From ASV31 sp965229765 (lineage in GTDB: Bacteria; Pseudomonadota; Alphaproteobacteria; Rhodobacterales; Rhodobacteraceae): a stretch of DNA of 64,000 bases. Below the pieces are notes generated by a model. The model was not told where the DNA came from and did no database searches. It was given only the letters and a program-made list of their open reading frames with translations. Below, one piece after another: positions 51,586 through 60,616 of the stretch (positions are counted from its first letter, which is position 1; every line of letters starts with the position of its first letter). Both the position numbers and the translations under genes were made by a program. Location: assembly GCA_965229765.1 (NCBI GenBank), contig CBDDJT010000002.1, positions 434,001-498,000 on the forward strand, written 5' to 3'.

Positions 51586-52292
51586 CGGCCCAGCCCCGGC
51601 GGCAGCGGGCTGCCGCGCAGGATCGCGCCCGCGTCGGGGCCGCACCAAAGCAGGGTATCCAGCGCCGAAAGATGGCTGACGAAGGGATGCCCGCCCTGAT
51701 CATAGGGCACCGGGCGATAGGTCTGAAACACCACTTCTATCCCGGCGGCGCGAAACCGGTCCATATCGATGAACTCCGCCGCCGCCGCCCCGTCATAGAG
51801 CACATCCGCCCCGTGGTGCAGACACAGGTCGATCAGCCGCTGGTTCTTGTCGGTCACGGTGATGCGCGCGTCCGAGGCATGGGCGATCGGCGTCTCGATC
51901 GCAAAGGCCGCCCGCAGATACTCCGTGAGCGCCGCGTTCAGGTCGACCAGACGCTCATGCCCGGCGCCGAGGATGTCGGCGATGGCCGGCAGATGTTGCG
52001 CCGCGTGGGGCGCGCGGGCATACCACGCCTGCATCCGGTTGACCGTCTTCCTGGCCCAGGTCCGGTCTTGCGCGATGCGGACCTCGTTGATGGGCAGCTT
52101 GTCCGCCTTGGCCTGCACCGGCACGGTGACATATTCAGGCGCGCCGGCGGCATTCAGCAGGCGGTTGCGGTTGCGCCAGTCCTGCTTGGTGTATTTCACG
52201 TCATCGAGATAGACGAACAGATCCGCCGCATCCATCTGCTCCAGATAGCCAAGCCAGGGCAGGAAACTGGGCTGGATGGTGGACAGGATCAT
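51582..52292 (-). CDS. WbqC-like protein (second copy)
   Basis: The 236-residue protein starts M-I-L-S-T-I-Q-P-S-F-L-P-W-L-G-Y-L. It has V-Y-L-D-D-V-K-Y-T-K-Q-D-W-R-N-R-N-R-L, aligning with the copy at 42.2 kb. The pair are clearly related but diverged, so they are paralogues with different substrates and not a recent duplication. It sits between the C-methyltransferase and aminotransferase genes with ATGA overlaps. Confidence 0.85.
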   Translation of the reverse strand: MILSTIQPSFLPWLGYLEQMDAADLFVYLDDVKYTKQDWRNRNRLLNAAGAPEYVTVPVQAKADKLPINEVRIAQDRTWARKTVNRMQAWYARAPHAAQHLPAIADILGAGHERLVDLNAALTEYLRAAFAIETPIAHASDARITVTDKNQRLIDLCLHHGADVLYDGAAAAEFIDMDRFRAAGIEVVFQTYRPVPYDQGGHPFVSHLSALDTLLWCGPDAGAILRGSPLPPGLGR

Positions 52293-53350
52293 GCCAGTGT
52301 CTCCAGGGTCTGGCGGATGAGGGCAGCGCCCTCGTCCACGCGGGCGGGCGTGGTGGCGGCATCGACCCACAGGTTCACGACACGGTCCGCGACATGCCGG
52401 GCGCCGGTCAGCGGGCCGGCGACCTCGACGGCATCCCCGAACATCGCGTCCACAGGCGGATACCAGGTGCTTGCGCCATGGCCCGCGGCGCGCAGGGCGT
52501 CCACCACCGCATCGCGCCGGGCGGGATCGACGAGGATGTTGAACCGCCAGGGCGCCGCGCCCTCGGGCAGGCGCGCGGGCCGGACATCGACCCCGGCCAG
52601 CGCGTCCGTCCAGGCTTGCGCCATCGCCCTGCGATGCGCGACGTTGCCCGGCAGGTCCGCCAGCGCCGCAGCCACCCGCACCGCGCCCGCCGGATCCAGC
52701 CGCCGGGTCATGTGCGGCCGATAGGCGCGATAGGGCGCGCGATGCGCGGCCTCGGGCGCGCCAGCCGTACGCAGGCCGCGCAACGTGGCCTCCATGGCCG
52801 CCGTCGCGTCGCGGTCCGCGAATACGGATTCCGGCATGTCGGCAACGATCCGCGCCAGCCGCGCGGCGGCATCGGCGTTGCGCGCCGTCACCGCCCCGCC
52901 CCCGGCCGCGTCGGCGATCTTGCCCGCCCCGAAGCTGTAGAAGGCCGCATCCCCCAGCGCGCCGGCCGGCACACCGCCGCAGGACGCCCCGATCGCAAGG
53001 CACACGTCCTCGATTACCGGCAAGCTGCGGGCGCGCGCCCAGTCCATGATCGCGGGCATGTCCAGCGGCACCGACACGCCATGCACCGCCAGGACCCCGC
53101 CGATGTCCTCGTCCCAGGCCCGTGCAATCAGGTCCGGCGTCGCCGCGCCGGTGTCCGGCGATACGTCATGCAGCACCGGCCGGGCGTCCGCCGCAAGCAG
53201 CCCCTCGATGGCGATGCCGCACAGATTGGCAGGGACCAGCACACGGCGCCCGGACAGGCCAAGCGCGCCCACCGCCGCGATCAGCCCGGCCGTTCCGCGC
53301 CCGGTCGCAGGGCCAGACCCGGACGGCAGGCCGTCAATCGTCGGGGTCAT
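52289..53350 (-). CDS. DegT/DnrJ/EryC1-type aminotransferase
   Basis: The 353-residue PLP enzyme has P-A-N-L-C-G-I-A-I-E-G-L and I-E-D-V-C-L-A-I-G-A. Its lysine lies in Y-S-F-G-A-G-K-I-A-D-A-A-G-G-G. The length is a little short for the family. It would make an amino sugar from a keto sugar, acting with the neighbouring NAD-dependent dehydratase. The start at 53350 overlaps the 3' end of the glycosyltransferase gene by 17 bases. Confidence 0.78.
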   Translation of the reverse strand: MTPTIDGLPSGSGPATGRGTAGLIAAVGALGLSGRRVLVPANLCGIAIEGLLAADARPVLHDVSPDTGAATPDLIARAWDEDIGGVLAVHGVSVPLDMPAIMDWARARSLPVIEDVCLAIGASCGGVPAGALGDAAFYSFGAGKIADAAGGGAVTARNADAAARLARIVADMPESVFADRDATAAMEATLRGLRTAGAPEAAHRAPYRAYRPHMTRRLDPAGAVRVAAALADLPGNVAHRRAMAQAWTDALAGVDVRPARLPEGAAPWRFNILVDPARRDAVVDALRAAGHGASTWYPPVDAMFGDAVEVAGPLTGARHVADRVVNLWVDAATTPARVDEGAALIRQTLETLA

Positions 53351-54302
53351 GGCCCAAAAGCGCAAAATGCTGCCGGAAGCGCAGGTTGGCGTTCAGCCGC
53401 TCCACCTTGTAGGCCACGGCGCCGACCAGAAGGAACTGCAACCCCAGCACCACCAGCAGCACGAAGAACAAAAGCCAGTTGGTCGGCAGCGGCTGCACCT
53501 GTACCACACCATAGACCACCATAGTGGTCAGCCCGGTCATTCCACCGATCAGGCCAAGCACCCCAAGCGACATGAGCGTCAGGATCGTGGTCGTCCCGGA
53601 CGAGAAGTTCAGCAGCGCCAGCAGTAGCGTGTGGACAAGCTTGACCGGGCCGTAGCTGCTCTTTCGGGTGCCTTCGCCGCGCGAGACCACCTCGACCTCG
53701 CGGATCGACAGGCCAAGATAGGCCACGAGGATCGGGATGTTCTGGGCAAGTGAATCCGCGCCCAGCACCTCTTCCAGCGCCCTGCGGCGGAACAGGCGAA
53801 ACGTCGTGCCCGGGTCCTGCATCCGGACGCCCATGCTGCGGTTCACGATCCACGTGACAATGCGCGAGCCAAGGTCGCGCACGACATGCGCGTTACGGGT
53901 GCTGCGCGCGCCGCTGACGATGTCCGCATGAACGTCGGCCTGTACAAGGTCATAGAGGGCGCGCAGGTTGTCGAAGGGCACCTGCTGGTCCGCGTCCCCG
54001 GTGGCGACGAACGCGCCCTTTGCACGGCGCAGGCCCACCACCGTCGCCATGTGCTGCCCGGCGTTGCGGCGCAGATGGATCGGCCGCAACTCGGGCATCT
54101 CGGCGGCCAGTCGGTCGAGCACCGCGCCCGTGTCGTCGCGGCTACCGTCGTTGACCACCACGATCTCGTAGTTGTCGCACAGCGCTGCAAGGGCAGTGGC
54201 CGCGCTGCGCACCGCGTCCGCGATACCCTGACCCTCGTTATAGGCCGGAAGCACCAGTGACAGCCGCACGGGCGGCGCCTCGGATGCCTCTGCGGCCTCC
54301 AT
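53334..54302 (-). CDS. GtrB-like family 2 glycosyltransferase
   Basis: The 322-residue protein has V-L-P-A-Y-N-E-G-Q-G-I, V-V-N-D-G-S-R-D-D, and T-G-D-A-D-Q-Q-V-P as the metal-binding region. Two C-terminal membrane segments (about 230-260, 272-300) follow. It is the second polyprenyl-phosphate-sugar synthase-like gene in the locus. The start at 54302 is one base before the stop codon of the next gene. Confidence 0.83.
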   Translation of the reverse strand: MEAAEASEAPPVRLSLVLPAYNEGQGIADAVRSAATALAALCDNYEIVVVNDGSRDDTGAVLDRLAAEMPELRPIHLRRNAGQHMATVVGLRRAKGAFVATGDADQQVPFDNLRALYDLVQADVHADIVSGARSTRNAHVVRDLGSRIVTWIVNRSMGVRMQDPGTTFRLFRRRALEEVLGADSLAQNIPILVAYLGLSIREVEVVSRGEGTRKSSYGPVKLVHTLLLALLNFSSGTTTILTLMSLGVLGLIGGMTGLTTMVVYGVVQVQPLPTNWLLFFVLLVVLGLQFLLVGAVAYKVERLNANLRFRQHFALLGHDPDD

Positions 54303-54303
54303 C

Positions 54304-55332
54304 TCAGAGGAACCGCTTGAAATCGAAGGTGCGTGCAATGTGCGCAAGTTCCTTGTCGAAGTCGCGCGTGGGCGCCCAGCCCAGCGCGCGCAGGCGGCTG
54401 TCATCCAGGCTATAGCGGCGGTCCTGCCCAAGGCGGTCCTCGACCTCGGTCCAGGCCTGCCCTTCCGGCACGTCGAACAGCGCCGCCAGCTTGCGCAGGA
54501 TGTCGATGTTGGACACGTGCAGATCGCCCGAGATGTTGTAGATCGTGTTGGGCGCACCGCGCGCGATCACCGTCAGGACGGCGTCCACCGTATCCTCGAC
54601 ATGCAGCCAGCAGCGCTGGTAGCTGCCGTTGCCGTGCATGATCGCGGGCCGCCCGCGCGACAGGCGCGAACAGCTTTTGGGGATAAGCTTTTCGGGAAAC
54701 TGGTAGGGCCCGTAGTTGTTCGTGGGCCGCACGATGTTGCAATCCAGCGAATAGGTGCGCGCCCAGCTTTTCACCAGCATGTCGGCCGCCGCCTTGGTGG
54801 CCGAATAGGGGTTCGAGGGGCGCAGCGTCTCTGTCTCGGTATGCGCGCCGGACTCGATATCGCCATAGACCTCGTCGGTAGAGATCTGGATGAACCGCGG
54901 CCGGTCGCCCGGCTGTTTCATGCGCACCAGTTCCAGAAGACGCTGGGTGCCAAGCACGTTGGAATGGGTGAAGCGCGCGTTGTCGACGATCGAATTGTCC
55001 ACGTGCGATTCGGCGGCAAAGTTCACCAGCACGTCGCATTCCGGCAGATGATCCAGCGTGGCGATGTCCTGCCCGATGAAGCGGTAGTTCGGGTGATCGG
55101 CGAATTCGGTCTGGGCCACGCGGTCGGCGGCATAGTTGACCTCGTCGATGTTGGTCACCCAGTGGCGCAGGTCGAGGCATCGGCGCACGAAATGCTTGCC
55201 GATGAAACCAAGTCCCCCGGTAACAACGATCATCAGGCGCGGCGCGTCCGCGGCCGCCTCGGGCACGGGGTTCTGGCAGCCGTCGAAATCCTGGCGCCGG
55301 GCGTATGGATTGGAATGTATGGCAAAGTCCAC
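54304..55332 (-). CDS. NAD-dependent sugar 4,6-dehydratase, RmlB-like
   Basis: The protein has a 33-residue N-terminal extension, then V-T-G-G-L-G-F-I-G-K-H-F and S-T-D-E-V-Y-G. Y-S-A-T-K-A-A-A-D and W-L-H-V-E-D-T complete the RmlB signature. I choose the GTG at 55332 because AGAGAGGG lies 6 bases before it; the ATG at 55233 would give a family-normal start without a ribosome site. It differs from the rmlB at 35.2 kb, so it may use another nucleotide sugar. It heads the long minus-strand polysaccharide run. Confidence 0.82.
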   Translation of the reverse strand: MDFAIHSNPYARRQDFDGCQNPVPEAAADAPRLMIVVTGGLGFIGKHFVRRCLDLRHWVTNIDEVNYAADRVAQTEFADHPNYRFIGQDIATLDHLPECDVLVNFAAESHVDNSIVDNARFTHSNVLGTQRLLELVRMKQPGDRPRFIQISTDEVYGDIESGAHTETETLRPSNPYSATKAAADMLVKSWARTYSLDCNIVRPTNNYGPYQFPEKLIPKSCSRLSRGRPAIMHGNGSYQRCWLHVEDTVDAVLTVIARGAPNTIYNISGDLHVSNIDILRKLAALFDVPEGQAWTEVEDRLGQDRRYSLDDSRLRALGWAPTRDFDKELAHIARTFDFKRFL

Positions 55333-55474
55333 GGGCGACCCTCTCTTCTCGAGCGGTTGATAGGGGAAAACGGCCCGGTTTGACAACGCCGATCACGCCC
55401 GCGGGCACAGGTCGCTGCTTTGCAGGCCCGTGCGGGTCCGCTAGCATCGCGCCCGGGGCGGCAGGGACCGGGCG

Positions 55475-57079
55475 ATGACGGCAGAGCGCACATTCGACTA
55501 CATCATCGTCGGCGGCGGCGCAGCGGGGTCGGTGCTGGCGGCACGGCTGGCCTCACAAAGCGGGGGCAGCGTGGCGCTGCTGGAACGCGGGCCGCGCGAC
55601 ACCGACCGCTGGATCCACATCCCCGCCACCTTTTTCAAGGCGCTCAAGGGCGGCAACGCGGAAACCGTGATGTCGCTGCCCGACATCTCGCTTGACGGGC
55701 GGCCCTTTGCCGTGCCGCAGGGGCGCGTGCTGGGCGGCGGGTCATCGGTCAACGGCATGATCTACATGCGCGGCCAGCACCGCGACTACGACGACTGGGC
55801 GGACGCGCACGGCTGCGACGGCTGGAGCTTTGCCGACGTGCTGCCCGCCTTCATGCGGCAGGAGCGCAACATGCGCCTTGGCGCGCCCTATCACGGGCAG
55901 GCGGGGCGGCTGGTGGTGGCCGACGCCTCGGCCCCGCATCCCGTCACCGCGCGCATCATCGAGGCCGCCGTCGCCGCCGGGCTGCCGCGCACCGACGATT
56001 TCAACGGCGCGCGCCAGGATGGCGCGGGCTGGTACCAGGTGACGGCGCACGACGGCCAGCGCCAGTCGGCGGCGCATTGCTTTCTGGCGCCCGAGATGGG
56101 CCGGGAAAACCTGACCGTGCTGACCGATCACCTTGCCTGCCGGGTGCGGATCGAGAACCGCCGCGCAGTGGCGGTCGAGGCGCGCACGCCCGCAGGCGGC
56201 GAGATCGTGCTTCACGCCCGGCGAGAGATCGTGCTGACGGCGGGCACCTTCCAGTCGCCGAAGCTTCTGATGCTGTCGGGCATCGGCCCGGCGGACCAGC
56301 TCTTGCGGCACGGCATCGCCACCGTGCAGGACGCGCCCGGGGTGGGCGCGAACTACCACGATCACGTGGGCGCGCCCGTGACCCGCCGCCTGAAGGGCGC
56401 CAAGGGACTGCACGGCGCCGACAGCGGACTGGCCGCGCTGCGCCACGGCTTCGACTATTTCGTGCTGCGGCGCGGGCTTCTGACCTCGAACCTGTTGCAG
56501 GGCGGGGCCTGCGCCGACACCTCGGGCGACGGGCGGCCCGACGTGCAGTACAATCTTGCCCCCTTCGCCGCCGGCGCGCCGGGCCAGCCGCCCCTGCCCT
56601 TCCACGCGTTGCAGGTCCACCCGATGACGATGCGCCCCCGCTCGCGCGGGCGGATCGGTCTGGCGTCCGCCGACCCCGCCGACGCCCCCCGCTTCGAGGC
56701 GAACGCGCTGGCCGACGAGGCCGATCTTGACACCTTGCGCCGGGGCGTGCGGCTGGCGCGCGAGATCTGCGCGCAGGCCCCGCTGGCAGATATCCTTGGC
56801 GAGGAAATCTGGCCCGGGCCCGACGTCAGCACCACGGTCGGGTCCAACACGCTGGACGATGCCATCCGCAAGCAGGCGCGCACCATCTTCCACCCCGCGG
56901 GCACCTGCCGCATGGGACCGGACCCGGCGGCGGTCGTCGACACGCGCCTGCGCGTCAACGGGGTCGAGGGGCTGCGGGTGGCCGACTGTTCCGTGATGCC
57001 GGCGCTGACATCCGGCAACACCAATGCGCCGACGATGATGATCGCCGACCGCGCGGCGGATTTCATCCTGGCGGACTAG
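55475..57079 (+). CDS. GMC family FAD-dependent oxidoreductase
   Basis: The 534-residue protein starts D-Y-I-I-V-G-G-G-A-A-G-S-V-L-A, the FAD dinucleotide fold. It has the GMC signatures G-R-V-L-G-G-G-S-S-V-N-G-M and G-I-G-P-A, and the active-site His region F-H-P-A-G-T-C-R-M-G. Choline dehydrogenases and alcohol dehydrogenases belong here; no betaine aldehyde dehydrogenase gene is adjacent. It is convergent with the transporter gene by 4 bases. Confidence 0.88.
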   Translation: MTAERTFDYIIVGGGAAGSVLAARLASQSGGSVALLERGPRDTDRWIHIPATFFKALKGGNAETVMSLPDISLDGRPFAVPQGRVLGGGSSVNGMIYMRGQHRDYDDWADAHGCDGWSFADVLPAFMRQERNMRLGAPYHGQAGRLVVADASAPHPVTARIIEAAVAAGLPRTDDFNGARQDGAGWYQVTAHDGQRQSAAHCFLAPEMGRENLTVLTDHLACRVRIENRRAVAVEARTPAGGEIVLHARREIVLTAGTFQSPKLLMLSGIGPADQLLRHGIATVQDAPGVGANYHDHVGAPVTRRLKGAKGLHGADSGLAALRHGFDYFVLRRGLLTSNLLQGGACADTSGDGRPDVQYNLAPFAAGAPGQPPLPFHALQVHPMTMRPRSRGRIGLASADPADAPRFEANALADEADLDTLRRGVRLAREICAQAPLADILGEEIWPGPDVSTTVGSNTLDDAIRKQARTIFHPAGTCRMGPDPAAVVDTRLRVNGVEGLRVADCSVMPALTSGNTNAPTMMIADRAADFILAD

Positions 57080-58248
57080 TCCTTGCGGAACGCGTCCCGC
57101 TCCAGCAGCAGGCTGGTCGCGACGCCGAAAACCAGCCCCCAGAACGGCGCGCCGATGTTCAGGATCGGCAGCCCCGCCAGCGTCACCAGAAAGGCCACCA
57201 GAGCGCCCAGCGCGAACTTGCCGCCGAACGAGGTCTGGAACGCCGCCTGCAACGTCTTGAGCAGCGCCAGCCCCGCCAGCGTGCTGAGAAACGCCGCCGG
57301 CGTGGCCAGCAGAAGCCCCGTCACCAGCGGTGCGAGGATGCCGAAGACAATGGCCAGCCCGCCAAGGACGACAGCCGCGATCCAGTGCCGTTCGCGCTGG
57401 CCCGAGGACACCAGGATCGCGTTCGACGGCCCCGTCAGGCAGGTCGACACGCTGCCCAGAAGCCCGGTCAGCAGGGACGTCGCACCGCAGGCGTTGGTGA
57501 TCGCGCTGACCGGCGGCGCGTGGCCGGCGGCACGCAGGATCACGATGCCCTGCGCGTTCTGCGCCGCGATCACGGTGACGGCCAGCGGCACCACAAGCTC
57601 CAGCATCGCGGCGACCGAGAACGCGGGCCAGTAAAGCCCCGGCTGCGCCAGCACCGCGCCGCCGGGCGGGCGCGGCGCCATCGCGCCCTCCTGCGTGGCC
57701 AGCACCAGAAGGCCCACCGCCAGAACCGCGATCATCGGCGGCAGGACGCGCGCGGCGCGTGGCATGGCCGTCAGCGCGAAAAAGGCCGCCGACATGCCCG
57801 CCACCAGCAGGAAATCGGTCTCGAAGGCGCGGATCCAGTCCAGCCCGAACTCGACGAAGACACCCGCCACCATCGCCATCACGATGGGCATGGGCAGCCG
57901 GTCCATCGCCACGCGCACCCAGCCCGTCAGCCCCAGCGCCAGCATCAGGACACCGGTCGCAAGATAGGCGCCCACCACCTCTGGCAGGCTGAGACTGGTC
58001 AGCGCCGCGCCCACAAGCACCGTGCCCGGGATCGTCCAGAAAAACGCCAGCGGCTGGCGATAGGCCACCGACATGCCGATGGTCAGAACGCCGTTGACGG
58101 CAAAGGCGGCAAATATCCACGAGGCAAGGTCCGCCTCTGTCAGGCCGCCGCGCACCCCCGCGCCAAGGATGATCGCCACCGGGGCCGAGGCGGCGAACAG
58201 GAAGGCCACGAAGGCGTTGACCATCTCTGTGGCAGGCAGCCGGGGCAT
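57076..58248 (-). CDS. benzoate/H+ symporter BenE-family transporter
   Basis: The 390-residue membrane protein has about 12 segments and the BenE-like pattern A-F-F-W-T-I-P-G-T, Q-N-A-Q-G-I-V-I-L-R and the acidic A-M-L-E-L-V-V-P-L-A. BenE carries aromatic acids in some species. No aromatic-degradation genes are nearby, so the substrate is unclear. The ATG at 58248 is chosen because upstream residues are Arg-rich and non-membrane. Confidence 0.82.
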   Translation of the reverse strand: MPRLPATEMVNAFVAFLFAASAPVAIILGAGVRGGLTEADLASWIFAAFAVNGVLTIGMSVAYRQPLAFFWTIPGTVLVGAALTSLSLPEVVGAYLATGVLMLALGLTGWVRVAMDRLPMPIVMAMVAGVFVEFGLDWIRAFETDFLLVAGMSAAFFALTAMPRAARVLPPMIAVLAVGLLVLATQEGAMAPRPPGGAVLAQPGLYWPAFSVAAMLELVVPLAVTVIAAQNAQGIVILRAAGHAPPVSAITNACGATSLLTGLLGSVSTCLTGPSNAILVSSGQRERHWIAAVVLGGLAIVFGILAPLVTGLLLATPAAFLSTLAGLALLKTLQAAFQTSFGGKFALGALVAFLVTLAGLPILNIGAPFWGLVFGVATSLLLERDAFRKD

Positions 58249-58536
58249 GGGCGGGTCCTTGGTGATGCGGCCTCTTCCGGCGCTACACCATGCCCGTTGC
58301 GCGGGCAACGCCGCGGCGCAGCGAGGATCAGCCCGCCTTGCGCTGCGCGCCTGCCTCTTCGCGCGGCTCCTTGGCAGGCAGGCGCGCGCACGGCGCCGCT
58401 TGGGGCGGCGCTGGCGGCATCTTGGCCCGAAGGCGGCGGGCCACATGCGCGGCCACACCGCCGCCGGTCACCGGCGCGCGGATCCAAGCGCGCCGCGCCG
58501 ACCGGCCCTCCAGTGGGCATCGGGCCGCCCCCGGAA
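58249..58536. other. gap between BenE-like and DksA-like genes
   Basis: This 288-bp stretch holds a hairpin (GCGCCGC 58393-58399 / GCGGCGC 58405-58411, loop TTGGG) that may terminate the minus-strand DksA-like transcript. It also has a near-perfect palindrome at 58462-58476. No gene is supported; the reading frames in it are Arg/Ala-rich shadows. Confidence 0.35.
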
Positions 58537-58863
58537 TCAGTTCCGTGCCGTCGCGCACCGCTTGCAGAAGGGCGTGTGCGGGACCACGTCCAGCCGCTCT
58601 TCCGAGATCGGATCGCCGCATTTGGCACAGGCGCCGTATTCGCCCGCGTCGATGCGGGCAAGCGCGGCGCGGATCATGCGAATCTCGGTCTGCCCCGAGG
58701 TTCCCATCCGTTCCAGCACCTCGTCCTCCTCGCGCTCCAGCGCCAGTTCCTCCCAATCGCGCGAGTTGTGCGATTCGAGCTCGTCCTCGATCTCGTGCAA
58801 ACGTGCGTCCAGTTCATCCAGCCGCGCGTGCAACTGCTTGCGCCGCTCCTCAACGGGGGTCAT
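58537..58863 (-). CDS. DksA/TraR-family zinc-finger protein
   Basis: The 108-residue protein has a coiled-coil N-terminal half (about residues 5-50). The four-cysteine zinc finger C-A-K-C-x(17)-C-K-R-C follows a typical I-D-A-G-E-Y-G-A. It may modulate RNA polymerase like small DksA proteins. The coiled coil lacks the usual two Asp at its tip as far as I can tell. GGAG precedes the start. It is divergent from the DUF442 gene. Confidence 0.85.
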   Translation of the reverse strand: MTPVEERRKQLHARLDELDARLHEIEDELESHNSRDWEELALEREEDEVLERMGTSGQTEIRMIRAALARIDAGEYGACAKCGDPISEERLDVVPHTPFCKRCATARN

Positions 58864-58973
58864 GTCCGGTCTCCTTATTCTCTTGGTCCCAGCCTGCGCC
58901 GGGCGCGGACGGCCCGCCTTGATGCAGGTCAACCATGCTTGCCCCGGCAACGGCGAACGGATACTTCGGTTTC

Positions 58974-59399
58974 ATGGACATTCGCCGGATCACCCCGGGC
59001 TACGCGGTGTCGCCGCAGATCGCCCCCGAAGACGTCGCCGCCATCGCGGCCGCGGGCTTCACCACCATCATCTGCAACCGCCCGGATCATGAGGTCGGCC
59101 CCGACCTTCAGGCCGACGCGATTCGCGCCGCGGCACAGACGGCGGGCATCGCCTTCGTGCTGAACCCGGTCGAGAACGGCGCGATGACCATGGACATGGT
59201 CACCGGTCAGGGCGAGGCGATCGCCGCCGCGCCGGGCCCGGTGTTCGCCTACTGCCGCTCGGGCACCCGGTCGTCGATCGTCTGGGCGTTGTCGCGCGCC
59301 GGGCAGGACTCTGCCGACGCCATCCTTCAGGCCACGCAGGCGGCGGGCTATGATCTTGCCGGGCTGCGCAGCCAGATCGAGGCGCTGGCCGCCGGCTGA
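58974..59399 (+). CDS. DUF442 / TIGR01244-type phosphatase-like protein
   Basis: The 141-residue protein starts M-D-I-R-R-I-T-P-G-Y-A-V-S-P-Q-I. It carries the cysteine phosphatase-like loop C-R-S-G-T-R-S. It matches the stand-alone DUF442 proteins related to the Blh sulfide-signalling group and to dual-specificity phosphatases. The ATG at 58974 is preferred to 58935, which would add 13 unrelated residues. Sulfur-transfer or phosphatase activity is unproven. Confidence 0.83.
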   Translation: MDIRRITPGYAVSPQIAPEDVAAIAAAGFTTIICNRPDHEVGPDLQADAIRAAAQTAGIAFVLNPVENGAMTMDMVTGQGEAIAAAPGPVFAYCRSGTRSSIVWALSRAGQDSADAILQATQAAGYDLAGLRSQIEALAAG

Positions 59400-59638
59400 T
59401 CCACGGACCACCGCGAAAGGCCGCGCGCGGCCACCCGGCACGGGGCGGACACGCCCGCGCGCAGGCACTGGTCACGGGCTTTCAGGGGCGTGTCATCGCA
59501 TGTCCCGTGGCAAGAGCGCCTGACCGCCGCCGCCATCTGCGGGGCGGCACGCGCGCCCATGTTCGCACGCGCAGGTCCGGCCACCAACGGGCAGCAGGGC
59601 CAGAACGCCGCGACAGGCACCCGGGCAGGGGCAGAGAA

Positions 59639-60532
59639 TTAGACCGGCCCGCCGTCCGCAGGCGGGTCCAGCGCCTCGGGGACGGATGCCGCCGTCAGGC
59701 GCACCGCGCGCCGGTCACCCAGCCGGCCCAGCCGCGCCCGCGCCACCGGCACGCCACCCGGCGCAATCAGCGAAACGGCATCCAGCCCGACCCCCGTCAG
59801 GGGCACGACCGCGCCGGGGGCCAGCGCGCGCACATCGCAAAGCGGCAGCGTCAGGCGGGCCAGTTCCGCCTCCAGCCGCGCGGGACAGGACAAAAGACCC
59901 TCTGCCGGGCCCTGTGCGGGTACGGCCTGCGCCGCGACGGGGCGCGGCGAAGGCATTGCCAGTGTCAGGGTGCCGGTGCGCGCGCCATCGGCCATGTCCA
60001 GGGCGCAGGTCCAGACCTCGTATTCCGTCTCGGGCAGGCGCATGGCCACGGCGCGCGGGTCGGCCAGCCACCCCGCCACGCGCCAGCCGGCGGGCGCGGG
60101 CAGGCCGTCGGCCTCGGCCGACAGGGCGGCCAGCGCGGCCAGCACGGCGACGGCAAGCTCTTGTGACAGGACGACATCGGTGGCCGTCACCGGGCGCGGG
60201 TCGGCGGTGCGGGCCGTCACGCTGCCCGTGGTCTGCATCTCGATCACCGCCGCCAGCACCTGAGGGCAAAGCGCCATGACCCCGCCCTGACCGTCCCTGT
60301 CGGCCAGGTGCAGCAGAAGTCCCGGGGCGGGCAGCCTGTCGGCCATCGTGTCAAGGTCGTGGCGTTCGGCCCCGGCCTCGCGCACGGCAAGGCGCAGGCC
60401 CAGAGCCTCCTGCCCCGCGCGCATCAGCGCCAGCCGCATCGCCCGCGCCGCGCCGATGCGCACCGGCCCCGCGGGCGCCGGCGGCGGGCGCAGCATCCGG
60501 CGGATCGCGTTTCCTGCCTCTGCCTGCATCAT
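59639..60532 (-). CDS. FliM/FliN-like protein with SpoA domain
   Basis: The 297-residue protein ends with a SpoA-type domain (L-P-L-C-D-V-R-A-L-A-P-G-A-V-V-P-L, then V-A-R-A-R-L-G-R-L-G-D-R-R-A-V-R-L). The N-terminal two thirds resemble a degenerate FliM middle domain. No other flagellar gene is in the window. The start is uncertain: ATG 60532 or 60529, with a GTG at 60568. It lies 84 bases after the histidine kinase gene and could be cotranscribed. The preceding gap, 59400-59638, has only a 14-base palindrome (59419-59432). Confidence 0.68.
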   Translation of the reverse strand: MMQAEAGNAIRRMLRPPPAPAGPVRIGAARAMRLALMRAGQEALGLRLAVREAGAERHDLDTMADRLPAPGLLLHLADRDGQGGVMALCPQVLAAVIEMQTTGSVTARTADPRPVTATDVVLSQELAVAVLAALAALSAEADGLPAPAGWRVAGWLADPRAVAMRLPETEYEVWTCALDMADGARTGTLTLAMPSPRPVAAQAVPAQGPAEGLLSCPARLEAELARLTLPLCDVRALAPGAVVPLTGVGLDAVSLIAPGGVPVARARLGRLGDRRAVRLTAASVPEALDPPADGGPV

Positions 60533-60616
60533 CCGTCCCCGTGCCGCCGCCTGGAACCTCTGTGCCACAGACGCCTTGTCAAAGCGTTACCGCCCTAGGG
60601 TCCGGCTCAGCCCCGC

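Noticed and set aside
54304..55332. Second RmlB-like gene as a recent duplicate of rmlB at 35.2 kb
   Set aside because: The two proteins share only family motifs and differ throughout, so recent duplication is not supported.
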